64,000 bases of DNA, from positions 18,659,645 through 18,723,644 of the forward strand of contig NC_067205.1 of the NCBI RefSeq assembly GCF_026262505.1, written 5' to 3'. Made by a program: the position numbers and the translations under genes. The DNA comes from Trichomonas vaginalis G3 (lineage: Eukaryota > Parabasalia > Trichomonadida > Trichomonadidae). Below the pieces are notes generated by a model. The model was given only the letters and a program-made list of their open reading frames with translations, did not search any database and was not told the DNA's origin. Of the stretch, positions 40,497 through 50,987 are shown one piece after another. Within the stretch, counting starts at the first letter, position 1. Each line of letters starts with the position of its first letter.

Positions 40497-43400
40497 ATGA
40501 ACAAAAACGGAACAGCTAAAATGAATGATAATCAAATTAGAGCAGAAGGCAGAAGGTTATTTAAACGCTTCTATAACATTCCTGATGGTGTTAATCCTAA
40601 AACTCGTAGAAGCTATTTAAATGAAGCAATAGATGCATATGAAGGGTTTGACATTTCATCAGAAAGTGAGAGATTAGCGAGAATGTTAAATGTTAATATT
40701 GATTTCTATTATTGTGATCCTCAACCAGAAGACGTGGACATAAATAAGGTAGACTTTCCATTAGTGGAATCAATAATGATAGATCCAGAATTTGAAACAG
40801 TAAATATTTTATTAACACAGAGTCCATGTGGAAAACTTCACGCTGACAGAATAACAGACGTTGAAGCACTCACCGGCTATAAAGTTTGTCCATATTGTAA
40901 AGAAGAAGTTTATTCTATCCGTGATGATCCAGAAAGGAAAAACCAAAGAAGATTTTTAAAGCATTGTGAGAAATGTAAAGAAAATAATGGAAGATTAATT
41001 CAAGACGTTCAGTTGCAAAAGACACAGCAACCATATGCACCACATATTACGAAACAGAAGATATATCAGTGGTTATTAGCTCACAATTTGCAGGAATATT
41101 ATCAACCGACAAGATATTATATTACTTTTGACTTCGAAACATTAGAGACTAAAGAAGAATTACAACTTTCTGAGTGTGCAACTTTGAATGCTTACTTAAA
41201 ACCATTCATGGTATCATCAACAGTTAAATTAAATGATAAAACATATACGAGGAATTTTTGTTTAACTTCGAGTGATTCTTTTATTTCTGATTGGATTGAG
41301 TTTTTATTTTCAACCTGTTCATTAGTTGTTGAATCAAATATTGAACAATACAATGAATTATTGAAGTCGCAAACGGTGGGGACTTTGTCTCATACATTAA
41401 ATGAAAAACAGAAGGAAGCATTTAAAGAACTTCTAAATGAGGAATTCAATAAAGTGAATATCATAGGTTTTAATTCGGGAAAGTTTGATTTAAATTTAAT
41501 TCTTCATGATTTAAATACTGCAAAATGGAAAATAAAATCAATGCTGGGTTCATCTTCACAATTTAAGCAAATCATTGTAAAGAAAACAAACGTTCCATAT
41601 GAATTGAGATTTATTGACATCAGAAATTATATAGCGGGTGGGACATTAGACCAATTCACTCAAGATTTCGGAAACAATAAATCACGTGTTAAATCCTTTT
41701 TCCCTTATCAATTCATCACATGGGAGAATTACGAAGAAGAATTATATAAAGAGGAACCATTCACTCAAGATTCATTTTATTCAGCATTAACTCAAGAAAC
41801 TATATCAGATAGTGATTATCAAATATATCTCAATGATGCTAAAAATTTTAAGAATAGATTAGAATATTTTATTCATTATTGCAATAAAGATGTTGAAATT
41901 ATGATTGACCCAATTGATAAAATTATTGAAGAAACATTTGTTTATAAAATTGACATGCTTCATAATCTTTCTTTATCATCGAATGCTTCAATGATTCGTT
42001 ACGCTTTAGCATATAAAGACTTTAATCCTAATGAAAAATATCCTGAGGAAGAGATAGAATCAAGTTTTGAATTAACGAAAAAGTATTGGAAATATAAAAT
42101 TGAATCATATAAGAAACAAGATGAAAAAGCAGAAAGGGATACTAAAAATAATGTTTCAATGGATGATTTTCAATACTATCACGATTTAATCCTTTCATCT
42201 AAATGCAAAATGTGTGGTAAAGCGTTTACATATGCAAATAAACCAACATTGGATAGAATCGATAATGAAAAACCACATACCAAAGAAAATTGTCAGTTAA
42301 TGTGTTGTTATTGCAATGTCGTAAAATCAAATAAAGATGAAGATGTTCAACGTTTAAGAATCAATTTAAGAAATTATGCATTAAAAAATAATTTACCAAT
42401 GACTTTAGATTCAGTTGAAGCTTATCACATTCTCCGTAATGGAATTACTGGTGGTTTATCAAATGTTCAACATAGAGTAAATCTTAAAGGAATCACGCAC
42501 ATTAATAAACTTTCATATAATCCAGAAACTAAAACTGTATCAAATGAGGACACCACCAACATTATGACTCATTTCGTTGGTGTTGACTTTAATTCATTAT
42601 ATCCTTCATCATTTTCATCTAATCCTCATGATTTCATTCAATATACTGACCATAAAATGTATATGCCGGGAAGATTGAATGGTGTTATCATTTGTGATAC
42701 AGCAACAAAGAAAGCAAAAGCACTGGGAATAATTAAGAAGAAAAATACTTTATTCGTGGCTGAAGTAAAGGGTCACATTGATGAAAAATACATTAATGAT
42801 TACATAAACTTTTTACCGATAATAAGAAACTTAGATATTATCACAGATGAAAAAACAATTGGCAGTTTTATGTATAATTACATGAAATCAAACAATCTAC
42901 CAGTTGACCAGAAACAGAGAAAATTAACTCAGTTAGCATCAACACACAACCAATATCAACCATTTTCTTCTTATTATCTTTGGTATCTAATAGACAGATT
43001 TCATTTTATCATTGATGATATTCAATCAATTTTAACATTTACTAAAAACACTTGTTTTAATGAATTTGCGAACAAATTTATGAACGAAAGACAAAAGGCT
43101 GAATTAGAAGGAAATAAAGGAAAAAGTTTATTTTGCAAGATTTCGCTTAATGGATCATATGGTTACGATGCAATGAATACACAAAATTACGCAAAGACTA
43201 AAATAATGAATGCACAGAAGGCACGCGTTGCATGTATGTCAAATAAGTTTAAAAACATAAGAGAAATAGGTGAAGATACGTATCAAATGATGCTCAAAGA
43301 TAGATTTTATAGATGTGAACATGTTTACAAGAGGTATTCTTCACTTTAGATAATGCTAAATACTGGTATTTGGTTTTCATTTATGATTTTATGTATAAAT

Positions 43401-43963
43401 GCATGGATGTTAATCGTTTTCATTTCATTGAGGGTGATACTGATTCATCTTATTGGGCAATCGCTGGCGACCCAAATCTTCCTAACACTCAAGCATTTCA
43501 AGCAATTGTTACCGATAAACAATTTTATGATAAAAACATTTACAAATTCGCACCATTTGATTTCTTCTGTTTTGATGAGAAATTTAAACCTAAATTAAAG
43601 AATAAAGCTGAAGAAAAAGCACATGAGAAGAAGTTATTGGGTTTAGCAATTGAGAAACAAGGTGATAACATGGTTGCTTTATGCCCCAAGTGTTATACAT
43701 CATTCAACGGTTCAATTGATGGAAGTGATTTTAAAAAGATTGCACAAAAAATGAAAGGTGTTAGTTTACGACAAAATAAACAATTAACACCTAAAAAATA
43801 TTTGGATATAATAAATGATAAAGTGATATTTGATGGTCAAAATATTAATTTACAACTTAAAAGCGGGTCAATGACTCGCTTAACAATTGGTAAGACTGCA
43901 TTAACAGGAGCACACACTAAGGCTGTATGTTGTGAAAATGGATGTTGTATGCCATTTATTTAA
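40497..43963 (+). pseudogene. Polinton protein-primed DNA polymerase B (pPolB)
   Basis: Complete span of the polymerase. In order: an N-terminal region of about 200 residues with a zinc-ribbon-like pair (CPYCKEE, then CEKCKENN), the exonuclease ITFDFETLE near residue 209, an HNH-like insert at about residues 568-615 (CKMCGK ... LDRIDNEK ... CCYCNV), palm motif A (DFNSLYPSS) near 696, motif B (LNGSYGYDA) near 884, then motif C (EGDTDSSYW) and the Cys-rich tail. It should copy the element from protein-primed ends. The copy looks broken about once. It is nearly identical to the partial copy at the start of the window. Spacing to the integrase is 99 bp. Confidence 0.94.
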
Positions 43964-44062
43964 TACAATTTAAAATTTTATTTTTAATGAAATGCCACAG
44001 AAGAGACAAAAGGAACCGTTGAATGATGGGCACCCTTAAACATTTATTTTATTTTTATATAA

Positions 44063-45625
44063 ATGAATGACACAGATTTAAAAATTTTAATTGATAATTT
44101 AATATTTAATCAAAATTTTCTTAGTTATAATGATTTTAAATCATATCTCCAAAAACATAATGAAAATATAACGGATGATGATATGGAATATTATGATTCA
44201 TATTATGATAATGAATTTTTGAAATATCATGATAAAATAATTTCTGAAATTAAAGACAAAATTAAAAATAATGAATATTCAAAGGGAAAAACTAAATCAC
44301 AACTTAAACGGTTGAAAGATTTCAAAAATGAAGTATTAACAGAAGAAGATATTGATGAATTATATAAATTATATAATCCTGAGCCGCAAAAGGAAAAGCA
44401 AAAGCAAAAGGAACAAAACGTCCAAGTCCTTCAGACCATAAATGATGCACAAGCTTTAATTTATGATTCATTAGTTAAACCATATTCAGCCCGACTTTTA
44501 AATGAAGATCAACTTTTGGAATTCATCCTTCAACATAAACTCGAAGCGGGAAAGTATATCAAACCTTTATATACAGCATATTTAAAACAAATGAATAGAA
44601 TACATCCAGAATTAATGAAGGAGGGAATGAATTCCAAAATCAAAGCAGATAAAATTAAACCACTTGCAACACCAAAACCTCCAATGACAGTACCTGCAAC
44701 ACCAAAACCTCCAACGACAGTGCCTGCAATACCAAAACCACCTCCTCCTTCAGTTAATCCTTCATCATTCACTTTATTATATCCATTTCAAACATTAAAG
44801 AAGCAAAAAGATTTTAAAAAGGGTTTCAAGATATTAAATAAACCAACTGACCCGAAAATTCAACCGTTAAAGGAAAAATTTAGTCGCCCTTCATTTGCTC
44901 CATATCCATATTCATACGAAATCGATCATCTGGAATATTCAAAAGGAAACGTTACTTATTTATTTGCCATTAACATTAACACTAGATATTTATATTGCAT
45001 TCCGGTGAAAGGGAAAACAGAACAGGAAACAAGAAGAGCTATTCAATACTTACTAGATCATGAAAGAGTAGATAATATCAGGGGTGATAGTGATAAAGGA
45101 TTTCAGGCAACTATGATTCATTATTTCCCACAAATTAATTTTTACTTCTCATCTTCTCCATATACGTTTCATAATAAAATAGTTGATGCGGTAATGAGAA
45201 CTCTTAGAGATGCGTTAGGGGTTAACGGTCAGATATACTGGGATGGAAATCATGACTCCATCATACAACAGTTAGTATATTATTACAATAATACATGGCA
45301 TAGAACTATAAACATGAAACCAGTGGAAATGAAAAATGATATTTCAAAAGAATGGAAATATATTAGAAAGCAAATGGAAAGGTTGAATGATGTTAAACGT
45401 GAACAAATTAATTCGGGGCTCATGAATTTTAAACAAGGGGATAAAGTTTTGATTCATCTCGATTATGGAAAAACTAATAAATCAATGACAAAAAGAAGAC
45501 GAAGATTTGACACAATAGCTGAATTTGTTAGATATATTAACGGCAATGCATTAGTTGAAGTTGACAATAAATTAATAGAAATTCCGATTTATTTTATTAC
45601 TCCATTATATTTAAATAATATTTAA
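44063..45625 (+). CDS. Polinton integrase (rve family)
   Basis: 520 residues, open from end to end. The N-terminal 110 residues are acidic and helical, then a Pro-rich linker that here contains extra PKPP units (TPKPPMTVPATPKPPTTVPA), absent from the copy at 3.5 kb. The rve core holds YSYEIDHLEYSKGNV, GDSDKGF and HNKIVDAVMRTLRDAL. The C-terminal DNA-binding part is FKQGDKVLIHLDYG followed by RRRRFDT. The 6-bp duplication around the element is what this enzyme class makes. Confidence 0.93.
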   Translation: MNDTDLKILIDNLIFNQNFLSYNDFKSYLQKHNENITDDDMEYYDSYYDNEFLKYHDKIISEIKDKIKNNEYSKGKTKSQLKRLKDFKNEVLTEEDIDELYKLYNPEPQKEKQKQKEQNVQVLQTINDAQALIYDSLVKPYSARLLNEDQLLEFILQHKLEAGKYIKPLYTAYLKQMNRIHPELMKEGMNSKIKADKIKPLATPKPPMTVPATPKPPTTVPAIPKPPPPSVNPSSFTLLYPFQTLKKQKDFKKGFKILNKPTDPKIQPLKEKFSRPSFAPYPYSYEIDHLEYSKGNVTYLFAININTRYLYCIPVKGKTEQETRRAIQYLLDHERVDNIRGDSDKGFQATMIHYFPQINFYFSSSPYTFHNKIVDAVMRTLRDALGVNGQIYWDGNHDSIIQQLVYYYNNTWHRTINMKPVEMKNDISKEWKYIRKQMERLNDVKREQINSGLMNFKQGDKVLIHLDYGKTNKSMTKRRRRFDTIAEFVRYINGNALVEVDNKLIEIPIYFITPLYLNNI

Positions 45626-45646
45626 TTTTTTTTTATTTCGTAAGAA

Positions 45647-45910
45647 ATGGGTGACAACGAAGCAGCCAAGAGTCCAGACGATGAATATAAAAAGAAACTA
45701 AACAGAATTAAATCAAAAATATGCTATTGCAAAAAGAAGCAGCAATGCGGTGGGGTTGAAAACGATAAAGAAATAATCGAAAAATTAAAAAACTTACCGT
45801 TCAATCCTTAAACTGAGTGAAGCAAAAATAAAAGAATTTAATAGAATAAATAAATTGATTGGAAGAGATGAATTTAATAAAGATGAATTTTTAAACTCAA
45901 TCCAAATTTA
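45647..45910 (+). pseudogene. relic of small charged Polinton protein
   Basis: It starts MGDNEAAKSPDDEYKKKLNR and resembles the short frame after the first integrase (shared KKQQCGGVENDKE and FNRINKLIGRDEFNKDEF words). It looks broken. Function unknown. Confidence 0.4.
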
Positions 45911-45916
45911 ATTTTT

Positions 45917-46005
45917 TCGGTGCTACCAGGTAATTTAACTTCTCTGAAAAAATGAGACAACATGACATTTTGACAACAACATGAGAGGATGGTATTTATT
46001 AATTA
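45917..46005. repeat. single degenerate copy of the Polinton spacer repeat
   Basis: It contains GTGCTACCAGG, then TTAACTTCTCTGAAAAAATG and GACAACATGACATTTTGACA, words shared with the arrays at 46781 and 5267. It marks the point where the two Polintons stop being alike. Confidence 0.75.
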
Positions 46006-46078
46006 TTTTTGTGCTGAATTCAATAAAAATAATTTTTAGGTGAAGAGGTGAGATCTCACCTAATTTTTCACAAACGTT

Positions 46079-46690
46079 TTACATGTATTTTTCAGCAACT
46101 TCGTCAAATAATTTTATAGCTTTATCTATCTCATCTACTTCAAACGTTTCTTTACCTTTTATGGGAGCACCATACATTTTCTCAAAAACTTCAAGCAGTT
46201 CTGTTTCAGCAGCTCTCATATCATTAACGAACACAACCTTGACTCTATTGACTGTACTGTCATATCTTTGAGTTATATTATATGTCCTTCCTATCTTATA
46301 TCTCTTTGTGTTGAAGTCCTTCGGTTTCTGAACGATGTATAGTAAGCCTTCACTGCAACGTTCCGTATCGAATGAACCATATGTTATGAAGTTATATCCA
46401 ACAACTGGGTCAATCCATAACAAAACTATTGGTATAAGACTTTTGTCTATAAGATATGCTCTTGTTCCATGAAATGTTACTGATATCATAAGCTCAGGAT
46501 TTCTTGTCAAAATTTTCTGAGTTGAAGCATTTCTAACCCAGTCGTTTGTTTTCTTTTCAGATGGAGATATAATGTCTGACAAAGAATATTTGTTGTATTT
46601 CTTTGAGTATCTTACGTTTAAATCACCTATTCTAACCACTTTGGTGTCATTGTCTATCTTTCTAACTGTTTCAAACTCAATGTTTGTCAT
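46079..46690 (-). CDS. KilA-N plus T5orf172/GIY-YIG-like protein
   Basis: 203 residues from the ATG at 46690; a longer frame begins with TTG. The N-terminal 90 residues contain a KilA-N-like DNA-binding region (WVRNASTQKILTRNPELMIS, then RAYLIDKSLIPIVLLWIDPV). The C-terminal part carries YIVQKPKDFNTKRYKIGRTY, then VNDMRAAETELLEVFEKMYG and KGKETFEVD, the pattern of the T5orf172/MUG113 branch of GIY-YIG nucleases. This pairing is common in large DNA viruses and their satellites. A role in DNA processing or regulation is inferred. It points against its neighbours and lies between repeat blocks, as an inserted cassette would. Confidence 0.8.
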   Translation of the reverse strand: MTNIEFETVRKIDNDTKVVRIGDLNVRYSKKYNKYSLSDIISPSEKKTNDWVRNASTQKILTRNPELMISVTFHGTRAYLIDKSLIPIVLLWIDPVVGYNFITYGSFDTERCSEGLLYIVQKPKDFNTKRYKIGRTYNITQRYDSTVNRVKVVFVNDMRAAETELLEVFEKMYGAPIKGKETFEVDEIDKAIKLFDEVAEKYM

Positions 46691-46780
46691 TACTGTCTTT
46701 ACATACAAAACAAAAAAAAGATATAAAAATAAAATTAGCGTTATTTTTCTATCTAATGAATTATTTTTGAAGAACTGAAG

Positions 46781-47110
46781 GTGTCACTATGTCACTATGT
46801 GTCACTCGGTAATTTAACTTCTCTGAAAAAATGAGACAACATGACATTTTGACAACATGGGGGATTAATGAGGAAGGCACTTATGAATTATTTTTGAAGA
46901 ACTGAAGGTGTCACTATGTCACTATGTGTCACTCGGTAATTTAACTTCTCTGAAAAAATGAGACAACATGACATTTTGACAACATGGGGGATTAATGAGG
47001 AAGGCACTTATGAATTATTTTTGAAGAACTGAAGGTGTCACTATGTCACTATGTGTCACTCGGTAATTTAACTTCTCTGAAAAAATGAGACAACATGACA
47101 TTTTGACAAC
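46781..47110. repeat. tandem array of a 127-bp unit, direct orientation
   Basis: Units start at 46781, 46908 and 47035 with GTGTCACTATGTCACTATGT; the third is partial. Each ends with TGAATTATTTTTGAAGAACT, the same tail as in the 209-bp array of Polinton 1. Confidence 0.95.
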
Positions 47111-47164
47111 AGTCAAAAATAAAGTTAGTTTTAAAATTATTTTTATTTTTTTATTTCTATATAA

Positions 47165-48481
47165 ATGACAGCAACAAACAACAACAGCAACTATATTGTT
47201 TCTGATGAAAAAGTTATTGATTCATTAGTTGAGGAATTAGTTGATTCATTAGTTGATGAAAAAGTTGATTCATTAGTTGATGAAAAAGTTATTGATTCAT
47301 TAGTTGAGGAATTAGTTGTGGCAGAAACTAAAACCCTCAACGAAAGAATTGGTGAAAACAAGATTGATTTACATAACTACCTCAAATACGATGGAGGAAG
47401 AGGAAGGAAAACTGGTATGGCTTTATTAGTAAATAAAATTTCGAATTTAACGATTATAGATGTTGATATCAATAAATCGTACAATGATGAACTTAAAGAA
47501 ACAGTTAGAAAAGACATTTTATCAAAACTTTCAGATAAAGATGTTATCGTTAAAACCGCTTCAGGAGGTCTTCACATTTATTGCAACACTAATTTCTTCT
47601 ATGCAGTTTCGAACAGAATGATTAAATGTTATTCCTGCAATGATTATGATATTGACATAATGACTTCTATTGATGATTCAAAACGTTCATTAGTGGTTAT
47701 GGCTGATTCAAGAGTTCGCAAGAATGCAACAGAACCAATCAATACATACTCATTCATTCGTGGAAGTTATGATTCAACATTAACCAGAACAGTGAATGAT
47801 ATATTAAATGATTTGAATATTAAGGTAAGAGTTGAACAGAAGAATGAAGAAATAAAGAATATCATGAATGAAAACAAAGATGTAAACATTGACGATAAAC
47901 TAGCTCAGAGCATAGTTGATGGCATCTGTGATTTTGAAGTACATAATGATGGTGGAAACATGAATTTAGAAAAAGAAATAACATTATTCACACTGTTTCA
48001 AGCAATTAATTCGTTACCTAATCATTTAATTAATGAAGCATACGATAACGTTTATAACTTCTGCAGTTTAACTGAAAATGCAAAAAGTAATTTTGAAAAA
48101 GCACGTAGTAGATATGCACATTTAATGACTTCTCCATTTGTTTTGGTGAAGATTCTAAAACTATATCAAAAGGAATATTATGATGAATATGTTTTGCCTT
48201 TATTACGTAAGCCAAAAATAACATTTGACATCAAACTTGACGACTCGTTTTTGATAACAGATATTAGACGCAAGGCTGAAAATCATCAGTATAAAAACAG
48301 TTCTGAAGTAATTGAGGATTTATCACGTGGAATCCGTTTTGTAGATTGTGGAAACAAATATTTCATTCAAAAGGACTATAATATCCACGACAAAATGAAT
48401 CAAATATCATTCGTTCTTCAATCAAACATGAAAGAGTCACTTAAAATGATTAAATTATTTAAAGAAAAGGTAAAACCATAA
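47165..48481 (+). CDS. Polinton primase-polymerase (AEP/prim-pol-like)
   Basis: 438 residues. The N-terminus repeats DSLVDEKV / DSLVEELV heptads over about 50 residues. A prim-pol core follows: GMALLVNKISNLTIIDVDIN gives the DxD metal site and VKTASGGLHIYCNT the GGxH motif typical of bifunctional primase-polymerases. The rest is helical and leads toward a D5-like helicase. It should make primers or fill DNA during element replication. It lies between the direct array and the helicase. With the helicase next door it may once have been a single primase-helicase gene; the pair appears broken about once. Confidence 0.75.
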   Translation: MTATNNNSNYIVSDEKVIDSLVEELVDSLVDEKVDSLVDEKVIDSLVEELVVAETKTLNERIGENKIDLHNYLKYDGGRGRKTGMALLVNKISNLTIIDVDINKSYNDELKETVRKDILSKLSDKDVIVKTASGGLHIYCNTNFFYAVSNRMIKCYSCNDYDIDIMTSIDDSKRSLVVMADSRVRKNATEPINTYSFIRGSYDSTLTRTVNDILNDLNIKVRVEQKNEEIKNIMNENKDVNIDDKLAQSIVDGICDFEVHNDGGNMNLEKEITLFTLFQAINSLPNHLINEAYDNVYNFCSLTENAKSNFEKARSRYAHLMTSPFVLVKILKLYQKEYYDEYVLPLLRKPKITFDIKLDDSFLITDIRRKAENHQYKNSSEVIEDLSRGIRFVDCGNKYFIQKDYNIHDKMNQISFVLQSNMKESLKMIKLFKEKVKP

Positions 48482-48485
48482 CAGC

Positions 48486-49544
48486 ATGGGATGTACTATT
48501 AAGTCTTCATTAACCGTTAAGGGTGTTTGCTTTAAATCTGATTCCCCCGATGTTTTCTCAACGTTTCAGGGTTATAAATACAACATTCTTGAAAAGCTTG
48601 ATTACTCAAAAATTGAGATGTTTATGAATTTCATTAAAGAAGTCATTTGTGATAATAACGATGAAGTGTATAAATACCTTCTCGGCTGGATTGCATCAAT
48701 GATTCAACATCCTGGAATCAAGAATGAAACAGCAATTATTTTGAAAGGACTTCAGGGAACAGGTAAAAACAGATTTACAGACATTATTTCTGAACTTCTC
48801 GCTGGTTATTCATGCAAAAACATTACCGAAATAGGTGAGCTAACGGGTAATTTCAATTCAGTAGTTGAGAATAAAATGTTTCTTGTACTTAATGAACTCA
48901 AGAATGTTGGTGAAGATAGACTCGCAAACTTCAACGCTTTGAAATCAATTATTACGGATAATGAGATAAGAATTAATGAAAAGAATCAACCCAGAAGAAC
49001 AGCACAAAACGTTGCCAATTTCATTTTCGTAACTAATAACGTTTACCCTGTCAAAATTGAAGTTGGAGACAGAAGATATGTAGTTTTAAGAGTTAATGGT
49101 AAATTCAAGGGTCAATTTGATTACTTCAAGAATTTGATGAATTCATGCACTAAGGAATTTTATGATAATTTACTGACGTATTTTATGCAATATGACCTTT
49201 CATCATTTAATGTACGAATCATACCGATGACTGAAGCCAAACAAGATTTAATCGAATTATCAACAAATCCTTTAGATGTATGGATAAATACACATTATGA
49301 TGAATTGTGTGCAGGTATGACGTGTAAAAAAGCTTTATTCTGCAAACCATCAGACATGAAAGACAAGAATTTCCAAATGAGCATTAAAGATAAATGTGAT
49401 AAGAAACAGAGAAGAATAGATGGTAAACAAACATGGTGTTATGTTTTGAAAGAAGAAATGAAAGGATTATATAAACAGGTTGAACCAAACGATAATGAGG
49501 ATTCATTTACTGACGATGAAATACCTGTAAATAATGCTTTATAA
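48486..49544 (+). CDS. Polinton superfamily 3 helicase (D5-like)
   Basis: 352 residues. Walker A is ILKGLQGTGKNRF (about residue 90), Walker B is KMFLVLNELK, and motif C is NFIFVTNNVYPVKIEVGDRR with the arginine finger-like DRR. Order and spacing fit SF3 helicases of the D5/phage P4 kind. It unwinds the element for replication. A DNA-binding C-terminus with Lys/Cys residues follows. It reads in the same direction as the prim-pol only a few bases away. Replicative helicases are not standard Polinton cargo when a pPolB is present. Confidence 0.85.
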   Translation: MGCTIKSSLTVKGVCFKSDSPDVFSTFQGYKYNILEKLDYSKIEMFMNFIKEVICDNNDEVYKYLLGWIASMIQHPGIKNETAIILKGLQGTGKNRFTDIISELLAGYSCKNITEIGELTGNFNSVVENKMFLVLNELKNVGEDRLANFNALKSIITDNEIRINEKNQPRRTAQNVANFIFVTNNVYPVKIEVGDRRYVVLRVNGKFKGQFDYFKNLMNSCTKEFYDNLLTYFMQYDLSSFNVRIIPMTEAKQDLIELSTNPLDVWINTHYDELCAGMTCKKALFCKPSDMKDKNFQMSIKDKCDKKQRRIDGKQTWCYVLKEEMKGLYKQVEPNDNEDSFTDDEIPVNNAL

Positions 49545-49583
49545 AGTATGATTGGAATTTATTTTTGCCATCCTCCTATGTTG

Positions 49584-50178
49584 TTGTCAAAATGTCATGT
49601 TGTCTCATTTTTTCAGAGAAGTTAAATTACCGAGTGACACATAGTGACATAGTGACACCTTCAGTTCTTCAAAAATAATTCATTATTGAATAACCTGAAA
49701 CCATTAACGTAACCATTAACGATAATAATTTATTTCCATGACTGTTGTCAAAATGTCATGTTGTCTCATTTTTTCAGAGAAGTTAAATTACCGAGTGACA
49801 CATAGTGACATAGTGACACCTTCAGTTCTTCAAAAATAATTCATTATTGAATAACCTGAAACCATTAACGTAACCATTAACGATAATAATTTATTTCCAT
49901 GACTGTTGTCAAAATGTCATGTTGTCTCATTTTTTCAGAGAAGTTAAATTACCGAGTGACACATAGTGACATAGTGACACCTTCAGTTCTTCAAAAATAA
50001 TTCATTATTGAATAACCTGAAACCATTAACGTAACCATTAACGATAATAATTTATTTCCATGACTGTTGTCAAAATGTCATGTTGTCTCATTTTTTCAGA
50101 GAAGTTAAATTACCGAGTGACACATAGTGACATAGTGACACCTTCAGTTCTTCAAAAATAATTCATTATTGAATAACC
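49584..50178. repeat. tandem array of a 161-bp unit, inverted relative to 46781
   Basis: TTGTCAAAATGTCATGTTGT begins units at 49584, 49745, 49906 and 50067, a strict 161-bp period, the last partial. About 110 bp of each unit is the reverse complement of the 127-bp unit; the rest contains AACCATTAACGTAACCATTA. The two arrays thus form inverted arms around the primase-helicase block. Confidence 0.95.
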
Positions 50179-50209
50179 TAGTAGCAGTGAAATAAAATTT
50201 CGTTATCAG

Positions 50210-50392
50210 TTATTTTATCATCGTTTTATTAAGTTCATCTTTAGTTAATAATTTGAATGGATTCGCTAATGTTCCACCTTGAGTCACATCACCTGCCCTG
50301 GCTAATTGTGAAGAACCTGGGATAAGTACTCCACGAAATGATTTCATTGGTATCATTAATTTAGAAATAGTTGGCTTAATTAATTTTGTCAT
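50210..50392 (-). CDS. possible small Polinton protein
   Basis: 60 residues from an ATG (LIKPTISKLMIPMKSFRGVL, then GDVTQGGTLANPFKLLTKDE). It lies between the inverted array and the fibre gene and reads in the same direction as the fibre. No domain is recognised; it could be chance. Confidence 0.3.
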   Translation of the reverse strand: MTKLIKPTISKLMIPMKSFRGVLIPGSSQLARAGDVTQGGTLANPFKLLTKDELNKTMIK

Positions 50393-50441
50393 TTATGATA
50401 AAAATAAAATTGCATAATTTAAATTTTTCTTTCTCATTTTC

Positions 50442-50985
50442 TCATTTTTTTTCCTGTTTTGGTTTCAGTAACTTTTCAAGTTGTTGTCTTGTCAGTAACT
50501 TTAATTTTAACTTTGGATCAAATATTGGGTTTCCATCTTTATCTCTTCCAATAACATCATATCCTTTACCTTTTGTCATTCCTGACCAATCCCAATATCT
50601 ATGCTTATGCCAACCTGCTTGAGATGTACTTAAATCTATGTAGTGACTGTGTGCAGGTAAATTTTCACCTGAAATCGTTTTACTTCCACCTGTTTCCTTT
50701 GAAGAGTTTGCACAATACAAAAACCTGTCGACTATTTGTTCCCATGCACCAACACCAAACATTACTTGAGGACCTCTTGCATCCATAGATGTATAAATAG
50801 AACCTACTGGGTTCATTAAATCAAACATATGAGATAATATAGGATTGTCTCTTTTGAACTTAAAATATAGTGCAACTATTTCAGGTTTCTTTTGGTTTGT
50901 GTCAGAATATTTTTTATAATATAATCTTATGTTTTCAGGGTAGGTAAAATCTTGACTATAATATTTATTTCTGTCATCTGTATAA
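50442..50985 (-). pseudogene. fibre gene, C-terminal part with phage tail-collar-like domain
   Basis: About 180 residues. The block NPVGSIYTSMDARGPQVMFG, then WEQIVDRFLYCA, then GGSKTISGENLPAHSHYIDL closely follows the phage tail-collar pattern, in which a PVGSIY start leads to a conserved LPAHSH. In phages this domain sits near the tip of tail fibres and helps fold or attach. It is cut off from the rest of the gene by the mariner whose right-hand neighbour starts at 52293. Seen directly: the motifs and the mariner boundary. Inferred: a receptor-binding role. Confidence 0.75.
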
Positions 50986-50987
50986 TA

